A stretch of 59,658 nt of DNA from NCBI GenBank assembly GCA_963747425.1, contig CAVVFJ010000003.1:1-59658 (forward strand), given 5' to 3'. Shown here in pieces: positions 16,912-24,829 of the stretch. The notes under the pieces were generated by a model that made no database searches, was not told where the DNA came from, and saw nothing but the letters and a program-made list of their open reading frames with translations. Position 1 is the stretch's first letter, and every line of letters starts with the position of its first letter. Source of the stretch: DASUPK01 sp963747425. GTDB lineage: Bacteria > Actinomycetota > Thermoleophilia > Solirubrobacterales > 70-9. Made by a program: the position numbers and the translations under genes.

Positions 16912-17595
16912 CTACTTGGATGCCAGGATCGGAACGTCGTGGATGATCTGAGAGGGCTTGAAGTTCGATGAGTAGATCGTCGTCAGCTTCCCGCTGGAGG
17001 AGACGCCGTAGACCAGCGCCGAGTGAGCAACCAGCCCCGGGCTGTTGACCTCCTCGTTGGAGCCGACGTTCCATGCCTTCCAGGTCCGGCTGAGCCGCTG
17101 AGGGGAGCCGATCAGGTACTGCATCTGGCCGGTCAGCTCGTGTTCCTTCAGGAACCGTGCAACCGCCCCTGGAGTGTCCCCGTGGGGATCGACCGAGACC
17201 GCGATCAGCTGCACCTGGCTGGCTCGGGGGCCGAGCTGCTCCAGCGTCGTATGCAGGTTGCCGGCGATCAGCGGGCACACGTCGGGGCAGTGGGCATACA
17301 GGAAGGTCACCAGGACGACCTTCCCCCGGTACTGGTTCATCGTGACCGGCTGGCCGAGATTGTTGACGAGGTGGGTGGGCGGTGCGGGTTGCACGGGATG
17401 CACCGCGAGGCCGGCGAATCGGGGGGACTTCGAGCTCGTCGCATTCCCCGGCAGCGCGGACTTCCCATCGTTCGTGAGGAAGACCGTCGCCAGTCCCAGG
17501 ATCGCGAGGATCGCAACCAATGGCAGGAAGAAAATCAGCGAAGGCCTGCCGGACTCGTCCCTGTTTCTGCTCCTGGTCCTACTCGACTCTTCCAT
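16912..17595 (-). CDS. SCO1/SenC copper chaperone
   Basis: 227 residues: one N-terminal membrane anchor (IFFLPLVAILAILGLATVFL), then a thioredoxin fold with the copper ligands CPDVC and the distal His (AHSALVYGV). SCO proteins deliver copper to, or reduce, the CuA site of cytochrome oxidase subunit II on the outer face of the membrane. It is divergent from the oxidase operon starting at about 18.0 kb. Its C-terminus (SQIIHDVPILAS) recurs as a relic at 23.9 kb. Confidence 0.95.
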   Translation of the reverse strand: MEESSRTRSRNRDESGRPSLIFFLPLVAILAILGLATVFLTNDGKSALPGNATSSKSPRFAGLAVHPVQPAPPTHLVNNLGQPVTMNQYRGKVVLVTFLYAHCPDVCPLIAGNLHTTLEQLGPRASQVQLIAVSVDPHGDTPGAVARFLKEHELTGQMQYLIGSPQRLSRTWKAWNVGSNEEVNSPGLVAHSALVYGVSSSGKLTTIYSSNFKPSQIIHDVPILASK

Positions 17596-17716
17596 TCAGA
17601 GACCTCAGCTCACAGTTTGCACCGCGGACTCGATCTGATCAAGCGTCGCTTTCACGCGGATAGATCCTTCGAAGGAACGTACTCTGACTCTCACTCATCG
17701 CGCCATACTCTCAGGC

Positions 17717-17941
17717 ATGTTCATCTTCCTGATGTCGATGCTTGGCAGCGCTGTCTTCATCGGCCTCGTCCTCTGCGCGCGGCGCTTCGATTCGGATGGC
17801 GGAACTGACGGCCACGGAGAGGGCGGCGGCGAAGGCGGGCGTGGGCCCGGTCCGGACCGCCCGGTCGAGCCGCTCACCGTCCTCGACCCGCCGCTCGGCG
17901 AGATCCGCGCAAGTCGGCCCAGGGAGCGCGTACCTTCTTGA
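17717..17941 (+). CDS. Small membrane-anchored protein
   Basis: 74 residues: one N-terminal hydrophobic helix (MFIFLMSMLGSAVFIGLVLCA) followed by an acidic Gly-rich tail. The ribosome site is weak. Its position between SCO1 and the oxidase operon suggests an oxidase-linked role, but nothing proves this. Confidence 0.4.
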   Translation: MFIFLMSMLGSAVFIGLVLCARRFDSDGGTDGHGEGGGEGGRGPGPDRPVEPLTVLDPPLGEIRASRPRERVPS

Positions 17942-17959
17942 CGGCGTCATGATTTCTTC

Positions 17960-17986
17960 TTGACTGCGTCTCGACCGAGGTATAAG
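17960..17986 (+). promoter_or_regulatory. Candidate promoter of the oxidase operon
   Basis: TTGACT at 17960-17965 and TATAAG at 17981-17986, 15 bp apart (slightly short for a housekeeping sigma factor), 60 bp before the cupredoxin gene start. Confidence 0.45.
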
Positions 17987-18047
17987 GTCCGCGTCGCGCT
18001 GTCTCTGCGCCGCCCGCGTGGGGGTAACGCAGAAGGAGAGAAATGGA

Positions 18048-18707
18048 GTGAGCTCAGCCGCTGCGCGTTGGCTTGGGATCGTTGCCGGAGTCGTGATCGT
18101 GGCTCTCGCGATCGGGCTCTACGTCAACAAGCTCGTGCGCGCCCCGACCCCGGTCTCCGCGCAGCAGACCGGACCCGCCCAGGCCGAGCTGACCTTGGGC
18201 ACCACTCCGGCGGTCGGGAAGCTCGGCGGACACCCGTCCTGGGTCTCCTATCTCGTGCGCGAGGGGAATCACTGGAAGCACACCACGACCTTCGTGGTGC
18301 CTGCCCACTCCCTGGTCAAGATCACGGTCCTCAACTTCGACGGGGCCAGCGGCCTCCGCAACGCGTTCCTCTCCCAGGTCCAGGGAACGGTCGGCGGGAC
18401 CATGCAGCTGGACGGGAAGACCGTGAAGAACATCTCCCCTGACGACCCCTCCCACACGTTCACGGTGCCGCAGATGGGGATCTCCGTTCCGATCAAGGGG
18501 GTTGCCGACGACGCTCCGAACCAGTGCGAGGAGATGCCCTGCTCTCTGGATCAGGCCCACGAAACCGTCACCTTCATGATTCGCACGGGCAAGCACGGGT
18601 GGATTCGGTGGCAATGCTTCGTGCCGTGCGCGGCCGGTTTCTACACCGGCTTCGGCGGACCGATGCAGACGGTCGGCTATATGGACGGCTTCCTGCACGT
18701 GGTCTGA
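18048..18707 (+). CDS. Membrane-anchored cupredoxin-like protein of the oxidase cluster
   Basis: 219 residues: an N-terminal anchor (LGIVAGVVIVALAIGLYV), then a beta-rich extracytoplasmic domain. The C-terminal CFVPCAAGFYTGFGGPMQTVGYM resembles the copper-loop region of cupredoxins (Cys, then Met), with candidate His ligands earlier. It may carry electrons to the oxidase or serve in copper delivery. GTG 18048 was chosen because AAGGAG lies 9 nt upstream; an upstream GTG at 18018 is in frame. First gene of the cox operon. Confidence 0.7.
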   Translation: MSSAAARWLGIVAGVVIVALAIGLYVNKLVRAPTPVSAQQTGPAQAELTLGTTPAVGKLGGHPSWVSYLVREGNHWKHTTTFVVPAHSLVKITVLNFDGASGLRNAFLSQVQGTVGGTMQLDGKTVKNISPDDPSHTFTVPQMGISVPIKGVADDAPNQCEEMPCSLDQAHETVTFMIRTGKHGWIRWQCFVPCAAGFYTGFGGPMQTVGYMDGFLHVV

Positions 18708-18719
18708 GCCCGAGCGACG

Positions 18720-19547
18720 ATGCCCGAGCCCCCCCACTTCAGACGAATCCTGATCCTGTGGGCCGCGCTCAGCATCATCGCGACGCCCATCGTCGTCCTG
18801 GTGTGGGCGCCGGATCTACCACCGGGCAACAGCACCAGCGCGGCCTCGGGTCAGGTGACCGACAACACGGTCCTGCTCGGCGTCGTGACCCCGATCGCCG
18901 CGCTGATGGTCGTCTACTTCGCCTACGCGCTGATCGTCTTCCGCCGGCGGGACGAGGGGCCCGAGGAAGGGATGGCGATCCGTGGGCACCAAGGCATCCA
19001 GACGACCTGGCTGGCGGCGACCACGGTCATCGTCCTCTTCCTGGCGACCTACGGCACCATTCGGCTCTTCGACGAGGGCTCCGGTGGCGGGCAGGGCGCG
19101 GACCCGGTCTCCAAGCCGTCGGGCAATGTGCTCCCGGTGCAGGTGATCGCCCAGCAGTGGGCGTTCACCTACCGCTGGCCGACGTTCGGGGGCGTGGAGA
19201 CGCCCCACCTGAAGCTGCCGGTCGACCGGAACGTCGCGCTGCACGTCACCTCGCTCGACGTGATCCACTCATTCTGGGCACACGACCTCGGGGTGAAGGC
19301 CGACGCCAATCCGGGCGTGGACAACGTCGCTTATGTCAAGCCGACCGATGTCCGCAGCTTCTCCATCCGCTGCGCGGAGCTCTGCGGGCTCTTCCACGGA
19401 CACATGTTCGACACGGGGCAGGTCGTGAGTGACGGTGACTTCCTCGCCTGGATCCACGCCGAACAGGCAGCCTTCGGCCCAGCGACCGGCGCCCTTCCCA
19501 AGTTCAGGTCCCACTACGACCCCGCTCCCCATAGGAGGGCCGGATGA
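18720..19547 (+). CDS. coxB: Cytochrome c oxidase subunit II
   Basis: 275 residues: two membrane helices (about 10-30 and 52-72, plus a third hydrophobic stretch near 98) and a CuA cupredoxin domain. The CuA ligands are present: His in HSFWAHD and Cys, Cys, His, Met in CAELCGLFHGHM. It accepts electrons from cytochrome c or a cupredoxin. No C-terminal cytochrome c domain, so not a caa3 fusion. The stop overlaps the coxA start by ATGA. Confidence 0.97.
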   Translation: MPEPPHFRRILILWAALSIIATPIVVLVWAPDLPPGNSTSAASGQVTDNTVLLGVVTPIAALMVVYFAYALIVFRRRDEGPEEGMAIRGHQGIQTTWLAATTVIVLFLATYGTIRLFDEGSGGGQGADPVSKPSGNVLPVQVIAQQWAFTYRWPTFGGVETPHLKLPVDRNVALHVTSLDVIHSFWAHDLGVKADANPGVDNVAYVKPTDVRSFSIRCAELCGLFHGHMFDTGQVVSDGDFLAWIHAEQAAFGPATGALPKFRSHYDPAPHRRAG

Positions 19548-21427
19548 ACACCGAACGGACCGCCCGCAATCCCCTGCGTGGCCTAATCGGCTTCAACCTG
19601 CTCAGCGGAATCCTGCTCGGGATAGTCGGCTTCTACGTCGGCTGGTGGCTCGGCCACCAGATCCATTTCACCAACTACGAGTACACCGCCGACACCGGGC
19701 AGAACGACATAGCGCTCCTCCTGGGCTATCTGTTCTTCGTCGTCGGCTTCCTGCTGGGGCTCGGGTACCTCAGGTACCCCCTGGCGAGGATGATCGGGCG
19801 GGAGCCGTCACACCACGAGAACGAGGAAGGCGGCATCCGGCGCTACTTCGGGCTCTGCACCGACCACAAGGTGATCGGGATGCAGTACCTCGTGGGGATC
19901 GGCCTCTTCTTCTTCATCGGCGGAGTGAACGCCATGCTGATCCGGGCCGAGCTTCTCCGCCCCTCGCCCCAGCTCTTCGGCGCCGGCAACTACCTGACGC
20001 TCGTGGGCCTGCACGGCGCGATGATGATGGGGATCATGACCTCGGGCGTTCTCGGCCCGTTCGCCAACTACTTCGTCCCCCTGATGATCGGCGCGAAGAG
20101 GATGGCCTTCCCGCGGATCGAGTCGCTCACCTTCTGGCTCTTGATGGCGGCCGGGGCGATCCTCACCAGCGCGGTCTTCTTCGGCGGCTTCCCCACCGGC
20201 TGGACCGGCTACGGGCCGCTCAACGACCAGGCGAACCTGGGAATGGACTCCTACATCATCTTCTTCATCCTCGTCGGTGTCTCGATGACGCTCCTCGGGC
20301 TCAACCTGATCGCGACGATCGTGACGATGCGGGCACCCGGGTTGACCTGGGGGCGGCTGCCCATGTTCTGCTGGGGAGCTATCTCAACATCGGGCCTGAT
20401 GGTGCTCGCGGCGCCGGTGCTGGCGGCCGTCCTCCTGATGGTGGGCCTCGACCGGACCGTGCAGACCTCGTTCTTCCAGGCACCCTCGGGAGGCAGCCCC
20501 TACCTGTTCGAGAACCTGTTCTGGTTCTTCGGCCATCCGGAGGTCTACGTCTTAGCCCTGCCCGGGTTCGGGATCATCCTCGAGCTGGTCCCCGTATTCG
20601 CGCGCAAGCCGCTCTGGGGCTATCGCCTGGCGGTCGCGGGCATGCTCGGCGTGGCGCTGCTGAGCTTCTTCGTCTGGCAGCACCACCTGTTCGTCAGTGG
20701 CATCAACTCGGCGCTGCGGCCGTTCTACATGCTGTCCACCGAGGTCATCTCGATCCCGACCGGGTTCATCTTCCTCTGCGGCATGGCGACACTCTGGCGG
20801 GCGAGCATCCGCTACACGGTCCCGATGCTCTTCTGCCTCGCCTGGTTCTTCAACTTCTTCATCGGCGGAATCTCGGGGGTGTTCCTGTCGGACACCCCGA
20901 GTGACGTCAGCACCCACGGCAGCTTCTTCGTCATGGCCCATTTCCACTACACGATCATGGGCGGTCTGGTCTTCGCTTTCTTCGCCGCGATCTACTACTG
21001 GGTGCCGAAGATGACCGGGTTCCGGTTCAACGAGGCCCTGGCGAAGATCCACTTCTGGTCGATGTTCATCGCGTTCAACTCCACCTTTGGCCCGCTCTTC
21101 GCCGCTGGGTTGATGGGGATGCCGCGGCGAGTGGTCACCTACGGGTCGAGCCTCCAGCCGATCAACATCTGGGTGTCGGTGTCCGCCTTCGTCCTCGGGT
21201 TGTCGATGCTGGTCTTCCTGGCCAACGTCCTCTACTCGCAGGTGATCGCCCGCAAGCCGGCGGAGGCGAATCCATGGGATTCCAAGTCGCTCGAGTGGCA
21301 GGTGCCGACGCCGGTGCCCGTTCACAACTTCGACCAGGTTCCGGTGATCGACTCGGAGCCCTATGACTACGGAACCCCACCCCCGCCGCCCAGACCCGCG
21401 AAGGAACCGGCGGCGGCCCCCGGATAG
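19544..21427 (+). CDS. coxA: Cytochrome c oxidase subunit I with N-terminal two-helix extension
   Basis: 627 residues. Catalytic ligands are intact: heme a His in LHGAMM, CuB His and cross-linked Tyr in GHPEVY, CuB pair in WQHHLF, and heme a3/a His in AHFHYT. About 100 residues precede the usual start and hold two extra membrane helices (LIGFNLLSGILLGIVGFYVGW, IALLLGYLFFVVGFLLGLGYL). The D-channel entry segment reads IGAKRMAFPR instead of IGAPDMAFPR, and the K-channel segment reads PTGFIFL instead of PTGIKxF, so both hallmark residues are absent. The C-terminus is Pro-rich. Confidence 0.96.
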   Translation: MNTERTARNPLRGLIGFNLLSGILLGIVGFYVGWWLGHQIHFTNYEYTADTGQNDIALLLGYLFFVVGFLLGLGYLRYPLARMIGREPSHHENEEGGIRRYFGLCTDHKVIGMQYLVGIGLFFFIGGVNAMLIRAELLRPSPQLFGAGNYLTLVGLHGAMMMGIMTSGVLGPFANYFVPLMIGAKRMAFPRIESLTFWLLMAAGAILTSAVFFGGFPTGWTGYGPLNDQANLGMDSYIIFFILVGVSMTLLGLNLIATIVTMRAPGLTWGRLPMFCWGAISTSGLMVLAAPVLAAVLLMVGLDRTVQTSFFQAPSGGSPYLFENLFWFFGHPEVYVLALPGFGIILELVPVFARKPLWGYRLAVAGMLGVALLSFFVWQHHLFVSGINSALRPFYMLSTEVISIPTGFIFLCGMATLWRASIRYTVPMLFCLAWFFNFFIGGISGVFLSDTPSDVSTHGSFFVMAHFHYTIMGGLVFAFFAAIYYWVPKMTGFRFNEALAKIHFWSMFIAFNSTFGPLFAAGLMGMPRRVVTYGSSLQPINIWVSVSAFVLGLSMLVFLANVLYSQVIARKPAEANPWDSKSLEWQVPTPVPVHNFDQVPVIDSEPYDYGTPPPPPRPAKEPAAAPG

Positions 21428-21429
21428 CG

Positions 21430-22044
21430 ATGGTCAAGCTCCCAGGAATAGGACGGCAAGAAAGCTCGGCGGACGGGCCGCTCGACGAGCCCCCGGAGGT
21501 CCACGAGCGGAACCTCTGGCTCGGTGCCCGCGTGATCGCCGGGACGACGATCATGTTCTTCGCGGCGTTCGTGTTCGCGTACTTCTACCTGCGCTCGCTC
21601 AACAACAGCCACGAGTGGCGCCCGGCCGGGGTCGACCCGCCGCAGAGGTACGGGATCGCAGTGGTCCTCCTCTTCGTCGCCAGCGCCGGCCTCCTGGCCT
21701 ACGCGTCCTGGGCGGCGCGTGAGAAGCGCGGCTGGCTGGCGGCGGCAGGGACGGCAGCCGCGCTCGGGCTCGCCGGCTGCGTGGTGCAGGTGTTCGAATA
21801 CGCGAATCTCCACTTCAGCCCGACTGACGGCGGCTACGCGAGCGTGTTCATCGGCTGGACCACCCTCTTCGTCGTCTTCGTGATCCTCACCCTGTACTGG
21901 GTCGAGATCCTCTTCGCCGAGGGGATGCGCAATCGAGGCGCGGAGGAGGCCACGGTGCCGGCCGGGCTGGGTGACGCGGCCTTCTACTGGAGCCTGTTGG
22001 CGGGCATCGGGGTGCTCAGCTGGGCAATCCTCTACCTCTTCTGA
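21430..22044 (+). CDS. coxC: Cytochrome c oxidase subunit III
   Basis: 204 residues with five membrane helices and family features (NLWLGARVIAGTTIMFFAAFVFAYFYLR, GWTTLFVVFVILTLYWVEILFAEG). Five rather than seven helices is normal for actinobacterial forms. It stabilises subunit I. Two bases after the coxA stop. Confidence 0.94.
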   Translation: MVKLPGIGRQESSADGPLDEPPEVHERNLWLGARVIAGTTIMFFAAFVFAYFYLRSLNNSHEWRPAGVDPPQRYGIAVVLLFVASAGLLAYASWAAREKRGWLAAAGTAAALGLAGCVVQVFEYANLHFSPTDGGYASVFIGWTTLFVVFVILTLYWVEILFAEGMRNRGAEEATVPAGLGDAAFYWSLLAGIGVLSWAILYLF

Positions 22045-22047
22045 GCC

Positions 22048-22911
22048 TTGCCCACGGCGACGCTGCCCTTCAGCTGGACCACCGACCCGGCGCTCCTCTG
22101 GGTGATCCTCGCCGCATGGCTCTACTGGCTGGGCGGCCGTGGGGTGCGGCCGCAGCCGTCCGCCGTCCGCCGCTGGCGAACGGCCGCCTTCATCGCCGGG
22201 CTCGCGGCCATCGTCGTGGCCCTCGCATCGCCGATCGACGACTGGGCCGCGAGGCTCCAGTGGGCGCACATGCTCCAGCACGTGCTCCTGCTGGTCGTTG
22301 CCCCCCCGCTGCTGGCGTTGGCCCGGCCATGGAACAGGATGTGGCGGGGGCTCCCGCTCGGCCTTCGCCGAGGGGTCGCGCACGAGGTCACCCAAGGCCG
22401 CTGGTCGGACGGCCTGCGCCGGACCGCGCGGTTCATCGGCGATCCGGTCCCCTCCTGGCTGTTGTTCTCGGTCACACTCGTCGTCTGGCACCTTCCGTTC
22501 GCATACGACGCGACTCTGCGTTCTTCGCTGGTCCACGCGGCGGAGCACGCGCTCTTCTTCGGTACGGGCCTGCTCTTCTGGACGCGCGTGATCGACTCGC
22601 CGCCCTGGCGCTCGCCGCTCCGCGACGGGGTCCGAGCGCTCTACGTTGCCTCGGCGCTGGTCGTCAGCTGGCTGCTTGCGATCGTTCTCGCCTTCGCCAG
22701 CTCCCCCCTGTACGCCCCCTACGCGGCGGAGGCGACCCGGCCCGGCGGCATCAGCGCGCTCACGGACCAGCAGCTCGCCGCCGGGGTGATGTGGGTGCCC
22801 GGCTCGATCCCGTTCGCGATTGCAATCATCTTCATCATCTACCGCTGGCTGGAGCCCGAGCGTGCGCGCGGTCCGGCTCCACGCGCCCGCGCGCTCGCCG
22901 GAAACCCGTGA
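22048..22911 (+). CDS. ctaG: CtaG-type oxidase assembly membrane protein
   Basis: 287 residues, about seven membrane helices, with the caa3_CtaG family pattern: SPIDDWA, a His-rich helix start (WAHMLQHVLLLVVAPPLLAL), VWHLPFAYDATL, HAAEHALFF and a C-terminal GVMWVPGSIPF. Needed for assembly of the oxidase copper site in Bacillus and relatives. The start codon is TTG, 4 bp after the coxC stop. Confidence 0.9.
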   Translation: MPTATLPFSWTTDPALLWVILAAWLYWLGGRGVRPQPSAVRRWRTAAFIAGLAAIVVALASPIDDWAARLQWAHMLQHVLLLVVAPPLLALARPWNRMWRGLPLGLRRGVAHEVTQGRWSDGLRRTARFIGDPVPSWLLFSVTLVVWHLPFAYDATLRSSLVHAAEHALFFGTGLLFWTRVIDSPPWRSPLRDGVRALYVASALVVSWLLAIVLAFASSPLYAPYAAEATRPGGISALTDQQLAAGVMWVPGSIPFAIAIIFIIYRWLEPERARGPAPRARALAGNP

Positions 22912-22927
22912 CCTAGGAGGGAACAGG

Positions 22928-23062
22928 ATGCCGCTCCCGTCGAACATCATCGCCATCACGGTCGCCGGACAGGGCGTCCTCACCTGGGCGATCCCGCTCT
23001 TCGTCTTCCTCGCGGTTCTGTTCTGGTACATGGTCCAGCTGATCCGCAGCTTCCCGGAGTGA
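22928..23062 (+). CDS. Tiny single-helix oxidase-associated protein
   Basis: 44 residues from ATG 22928, preceded by a strong AGGAGG site. One membrane helix (VLTWAIPLFVFLAVLFWYMVQL). Its position inside the cox operon and its size suggest a small accessory subunit like those of other oxidases; no sequence family recognised. Confidence 0.7.
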   Translation: MPLPSNIIAITVAGQGVLTWAIPLFVFLAVLFWYMVQLIRSFPE

Positions 23063-23090
23063 CGCCCGGCCATCGATCCGCAGTGGATCG

Positions 23091-23738
23091 ATGAGACCGC
23101 GACGGATAGGGCTCCGCACAGCCGCGCTGATCATCGCCTCCGCCCTGGCCGTCGGGATCGTCGCGGGGGTCGTGATCCTCCTCCTGCAACCCGGCGGTGA
23201 CTCGGATTCGCCCGACAGCGCTGCGGGACTGCACGGCCAGGCGACCTGGAATCCGGGGGAGAGGCCCGCGCCCGACTTTCGGCTGCAGGACCAGAGCGGT
23301 CGACCGGTCTCGCTGGCATCACTGCAGGGCCGCAGCGTGGTGCTTCTCTTCTTGAGCTCGCAGTGCCGCCTGGCCTGCGCCAGGGAGGCGCGGACCCTCC
23401 GCATCGCACTCGCGCTGCTGCCGCCGTCGGCTCGGCCCACGCTGGTCATCGTCAGCCTCGATCCGGCGCACGACACCCCCGAATCGACGCGGGCCGCCGT
23501 CGCGCGCTGGGGCCTCGCCTCCGCAACCGACTGGCACTGGCTGCTCGGCTCGAGGGAGCAGCTGGCCTACGTGTGGGCGGCGTACAGGGTCGGCGCCGGG
23601 CAGACCGAGAGGGCCGCTGCCGGCACGACCCCCGTGTACCTCATCGACCGGAACGGCTTCGAGCGCGCCGGCCTCCTCTATCCGTTCCCGCCCGGCTGGC
23701 CCGCCGGGGACCTCCGCCTGCTTGCGGCGGAGAGGTGA
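23091..23738 (+). CDS. SCO-like thioredoxin-fold protein
   Basis: 215 residues: N-terminal anchor (TAALIIASALAVGIVAGVVILLL) and an AhpC/SCO-type thioredoxin fold (PAPDFRLQDQSGRPVSL, LLFLSSQCRLAC, SLDPAHDTPEST). The pair of Cys is spaced CxxxC as in SCO proteins, but the Pro is missing. Likely assists copper insertion or disulfide reduction in the oxidase. Last clearly cox-linked gene before the relic. Confidence 0.85.
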   Translation: MRPRRIGLRTAALIIASALAVGIVAGVVILLLQPGGDSDSPDSAAGLHGQATWNPGERPAPDFRLQDQSGRPVSLASLQGRSVVLLFLSSQCRLACAREARTLRIALALLPPSARPTLVIVSLDPAHDTPESTRAAVARWGLASATDWHWLLGSREQLAYVWAAYRVGAGQTERAAAGTTPVYLIDRNGFERAGLLYPFPPGWPAGDLRLLAAER

Positions 23739-23861
23739 CGGGCGCGACGGCTCCGCGCATTGAGATTCGCGCGCAATACTTGTCGCACCTTGTTCGGACG
23801 CCTCTGTCGTGAGCGTCGCGTCTCAGGCGCTGGCGTGACCACTTCACCGCTCGCCCCGCGG

Positions 23862-23939
23862 GACTCGCTCGGGCATCCCGTCCACGACTTCGTCCCTGCG
23901 CAGATCGTGCACGATGTGCCGATCCTGGCGTCGCAATAG
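23862..23939 (+). pseudogene. C-terminal relic of a second SCO1 gene
   Basis: The frame ending TAG at 23937-23939 reads FVPAQIVHDVPILASQ, nearly the same as the C-terminus of the SCO1 protein at 16912-17595 (FKPSQIIHDVPILASK). Upstream sequence in this frame has no SCO core. It is a truncated paralogue or the far end of an old duplication or inversion. The rest of 23739-23974 holds nothing else visible. Confidence 0.65.
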
Positions 23940-23974
23940 GTGTCGACATCCGGTACGCGCTGCGCATCGGCCTG

Positions 23975-24451
23975 GTGACCGCGGCGGTTATCGCCGCCGT
24001 GATCTCGATCGTGCTCTTGAGCGGCACCTCGAACCGGTTAGGGACCGGCCGCCCGGCGCCGCCGCTGCCCAGCCAGGTCCTCGTCCCACCGAAGGTGACG
24101 CTCGCCTCCCTGCAGGGCAAGCCGGCTGCTATCAACTTCTGGGCCAGTTGGTGCGAGCCGTGCCACAAGGAGGCGCCTGAGCTGGAGCGGGTCTCCCGCC
24201 GGCTGCAGGGGCGCGCTCGCCTGGTCGGCATCGACTGGACCGATGGCACCGGCGCCGCGCGATCGTACGTACAGCAGTACAAGCTGACGTACCCGAACCT
24301 GAGTGATCCCGACGGAGCGACCGGCAGCAAGTACGGGCTGAACGGTCTTCCGATGACCTTCATCCTCGACCCCCAGGGGAGGATCACCGATGTCCTGAGG
24401 GGGCCGCAGACCGCCGTCGATCTCCTGCAGGCGCTGCACCAGAACAGCTGA
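23975..24451 (+). CDS. TlpA/ResA-like membrane-anchored thioredoxin
   Basis: 158 residues: N-terminal anchor (AAVIAAVISIVLLSG) and a thioredoxin fold with active site FWASWCEPCHKEAPEL and the cis-Pro region LPMTFILDPQGRI. Reduces disulfides or heme-binding or copper-site cysteines outside the membrane, as needed in cytochrome and oxidase assembly. The start is GTG; the frame is open upstream but lacks a better start codon. Confidence 0.9.
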   Translation: MTAAVIAAVISIVLLSGTSNRLGTGRPAPPLPSQVLVPPKVTLASLQGKPAAINFWASWCEPCHKEAPELERVSRRLQGRARLVGIDWTDGTGAARSYVQQYKLTYPNLSDPDGATGSKYGLNGLPMTFILDPQGRITDVLRGPQTAVDLLQALHQNS

Positions 24452-24585
24452 GCGAAGACGAACTCTTAGGGAACTGTCATCGCGCCCTTAAGGGTCTCCC
24501 AGCTTCCGCGGGCATGGTGTGAGAACGGAAGCATCGGGCAAGAGATGCGAACGCGACGGAACCCGAACGAAAGGAGTGGACGAAA

Positions 24586-24801
24586 GTGTCGATTGCAACA
24601 GCCGTGATCCTGAACGTGGCCGCGGTCATCGGCCTGCTAGGGCTGTTGGCGGCGACCATGCGGTTGCCCTACTACATGCCAACCACCCCTCGAGCCGGCA
24701 CAGACCAGACAGCGGAAAGCCGGCGGCGTCGAAAGGCCGCACCGGAGGCTTCGCGCACGCGCCGCAAGCGTGCAGCGCCGGAGCCCGTCTACTCCCGGTA
24801 G
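24586..24801 (+). CDS. Small single-helix membrane protein with basic tail
   Basis: 71 residues from GTG 24586, with AAAGGAGTGG upstream. One helix (AVILNVAAVIGLLGLLAATM) then a basic Arg/Lys-rich tail. Reminiscent of the short actinobacterial membrane peptides seen beside oxidase genes, but no family recognised. Convergent with ctaB. Confidence 0.6.
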   Translation: MSIATAVILNVAAVIGLLGLLAATMRLPYYMPTTPRAGTDQTAESRRRRKAAPEASRTRRKRAAPEPVYSR

Positions 24802-24829
24802 GCGCAGCTGCGATCAGGCGGCGGCACGG

